DNA of 64,000 bases from an uncultured Hungatella sp. GTDB lineage: Bacteria; Bacillota; Clostridia; Lachnospirales; Lachnospiraceae. The stretch is taken from assembly GCA_910588505.1 (NCBI GenBank), contig CAJUPQ010000007.1, forward strand, positions 8,034 to 72,033, written 5' to 3'. The notes below the pieces were generated by a model, which saw only the letters and a program-made list of their open reading frames with translations, was not told the origin of the DNA and searched no databases. This document shows, in pieces, positions 63,352 to 64,000 of the stretch; positions within the stretch are counted from its first letter, which is position 1; every line of letters starts with the position of its first letter. Position numbers and translations under genes: made by a program.

Positions 63352-63528
63352 TTAAATTGTCGTATTCTTTGCTTTTCCTCGACACCCGATATCCCCAGCC
63401 ATCATATCCTCTCCAGACAAGCATGTTTCAGCATTTCTACTGCAATATTTACATCTGTTCCTTATCATAACCTTTTTCCAATCGTAAAAGATATTACTTC
63501 CATCAATAAAGATCATTCCTCTTTTCAT
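63352..63528 (-). pseudogene. NYN-domain protein, N-terminal fragment
   Basis: A 58-codon frame, too short for a routine ORF screen, begins MKRGMIFIDGSNIFYDWKK, the start of NYN-domain (PIN-like RNase, LabA-type) proteins, which then continue for about 200 residues. GAGGAG lies 7 bases before the ATG, so translation is plausible. After residue 19 the similarity stops: the rest (NRCKYCSRNAETC, then a basic tail) ends at TAA next to the mntP terminator. I read it as a 3'-deleted gene, though a short functional product cannot be excluded. Confidence 0.5.
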
Positions 63529-63552
63529 TCATATCTCCTCAAAATATAATTA

Positions 63553-63586
63553 CCCATCACTTTATAAAATCCTAAAAGTGATGGGG
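63553..63586. terminator. Hairpin near the right end
   Basis: CCCATCACTTT and AAAAGTGATGGG form an 11-base stem around a short AT-rich loop, followed by GGTTTGATTTC. It may end transcription coming from the right or be part of the NYN fragment's upstream region. From 63587 to 63721 the sequence is AT-rich and holds no gene that I can see. Confidence 0.4.
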
Positions 63587-63721
63587 GTTTGATTTCATGG
63601 TTACCCATGGGTTTAAATTAATTTAATTATATCACATTTGTAAAAATAGTCAAAACATTAAAAAAATGTTCCACACAAAAGGCTCAAGATGTCAGACACC
63701 ATTTCCTTCAGTCACTACCAG

Positions 63722-63967
63722 TTACCGGATTACATAACGACTCTCAATATAAGGTACAGTCTCCGGGTTCACCTTAATCTTAACATCCCTAACATATGCC
63801 ATATTATAACTGGACACTTTTCCCTGCTTTAATTCCTCTAATATACGATCCTTATTCTCCATAAACACCGCAAAGTCATCATCATGGTAAGATACTGTAA
63901 GATACAGATACCCAAGTTTTTTTGGTCTCTCCTCCCTTTGTTCCCTAATAGGCTCTCGGAATCTCAA
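63722..63967 (-). CDS. Unidentified small ORF near the right edge
   Basis: An 81-codon frame bounded upstream by TAA and beginning with a TTG. Its sequence looks protein-like: LGYLYLTVSYHDDDFAVFM, then ENKDRILEELKQGKVSSYNM, with balanced charge and codon use. I do not recognise a family. The TTG lies inside a hairpin (CTCTCGGAA at 63953-63961 with TTCCGAGAG at 63986-63994), so the true start may be internal, or the ORF may be the tail of a broken gene. GGGAGGAG lies at about codon 11. Confidence 0.35.
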   Translation of the reverse strand: MRFREPIREQREERPKKLGYLYLTVSYHDDDFAVFMENKDRILEELKQGKVSSYNMAYVRDVKIKVNPETVPYIESRYVIR

Positions 63968-64000
63968 AGCCTTATTTTATGCGGCTTCCGAGAGTCGTTT

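Noticed and set aside
63951..63994. A hairpin at the right edge as an attachment site
   Set aside because: Only a nested inverted repeat (CTCTCGGAA/TTCCGAGAG) is visible, with no integrase or duplicate copy in the window. It more likely is a terminator for something beyond the window.
1..64000. tRNA genes, rRNA genes and CRISPR arrays
   Set aside because: No cloverleaf-type T-loop/anticodon arrangement, no rRNA-like blocks and no regularly spaced direct repeats were noticed. A tRNAscan and CRISPR finder run would settle this.

Overview
The window looks like a chromosomal segment of a Gram-positive anaerobe of the Lachnospiraceae / Clostridium clostridioforme type (Bacillota, Clostridia). Grounds: strong AGGAGG-type ribosome sites, HemZ, an archaeal-type AspRS in one operon with gatCAB and no visible AsnRS, a T-box leader, VTC/DUF4956/CotH genes, GHKL and YesN-type two-component proteins, and GC-rich core genes broken by AT-rich islands. 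No rRNA, tRNA or CRISPR array was seen.

Layout. 0-4 kb: the end of a YesN-type response regulator, a fused pyrimidine-nucleoside phosphorylase/deoxyribose-phosphate aldolase, and the 3' part of a PHP-type hydrolase gene. 4.1-8.1 kb: an AT-rich accessory patch with an XRE repressor and its palindromic operator, an SF1 helicase, a DUF2290-like partner, IS-end-like repeats and an XRE remnant. This is a likely anti-phage cassette that may have replaced the 5' part of the hydrolase gene. 8.1-15.4 kb: core genes hemZ, an MBL hydrolase, relA/spoT, map with a SEC-C zinc motif, and a MATE exporter. 15.7-19.3 kb: a decaying TRAP locus. dctQ and dctM are intact, but dctP is fused tail-first to the 3' half of an FCD-family regulator by a deletion that removed both 5' ends and their shared promoter. 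A frameshifted HD-domain remnant follows. 19.3-26.8 kb: a transport operon (propeller-SBP lipoprotein, two importer-type permeases, HlyD-like adaptor, short MacB-like membrane protein) with a divergent OmpR-type regulator.

26.9-38.0 kb is the most interesting part: one minus-strand operon of nine tightly packed genes. It encodes a VTC-domain protein, DUF4956 membrane protein, CotH-like kinase, membrane-anchored glycosidase-like protein, HEAT-repeat membrane protein, processive GT2 synthase, DivIVA-like coiled coil, GGDEF-EAL protein with both signature sites degenerate, and a second TIM-barrel hydrolase-like protein. I read it as a c-di-GMP-sensing surface-polymer system with a phosphotransfer or polyphosphate component. 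It sits between an orphan response regulator (26.2 kb) and an orphan histidine kinase (38.4 kb), as if it split a two-component pair.

39.7-47.9 kb: argH, a YfhO-type membrane protein, GtrA, and an AgrA-like LytTR regulator with two GHKL kinases. 48-56 kb: an AT-rich polysaccharide island (Wzx flippase, two GT2 enzymes, Wzy-like polymerase, a convergent pair of GtrII-type glucosyltransferase paralogues separated by a small IS21-end-like palindrome). 56-62.6 kb: a PLP aminotransferase, then gatB, gatA, gatC and aspS transcribed aspS-gatC-gatA-gatB behind a T-box; this is the indirect Asn-tRNA(Asn) (and possibly Gln) route. 62.7-64 kb: mntP, an NYN-domain N-terminal fragment and an unidentified small ORF.
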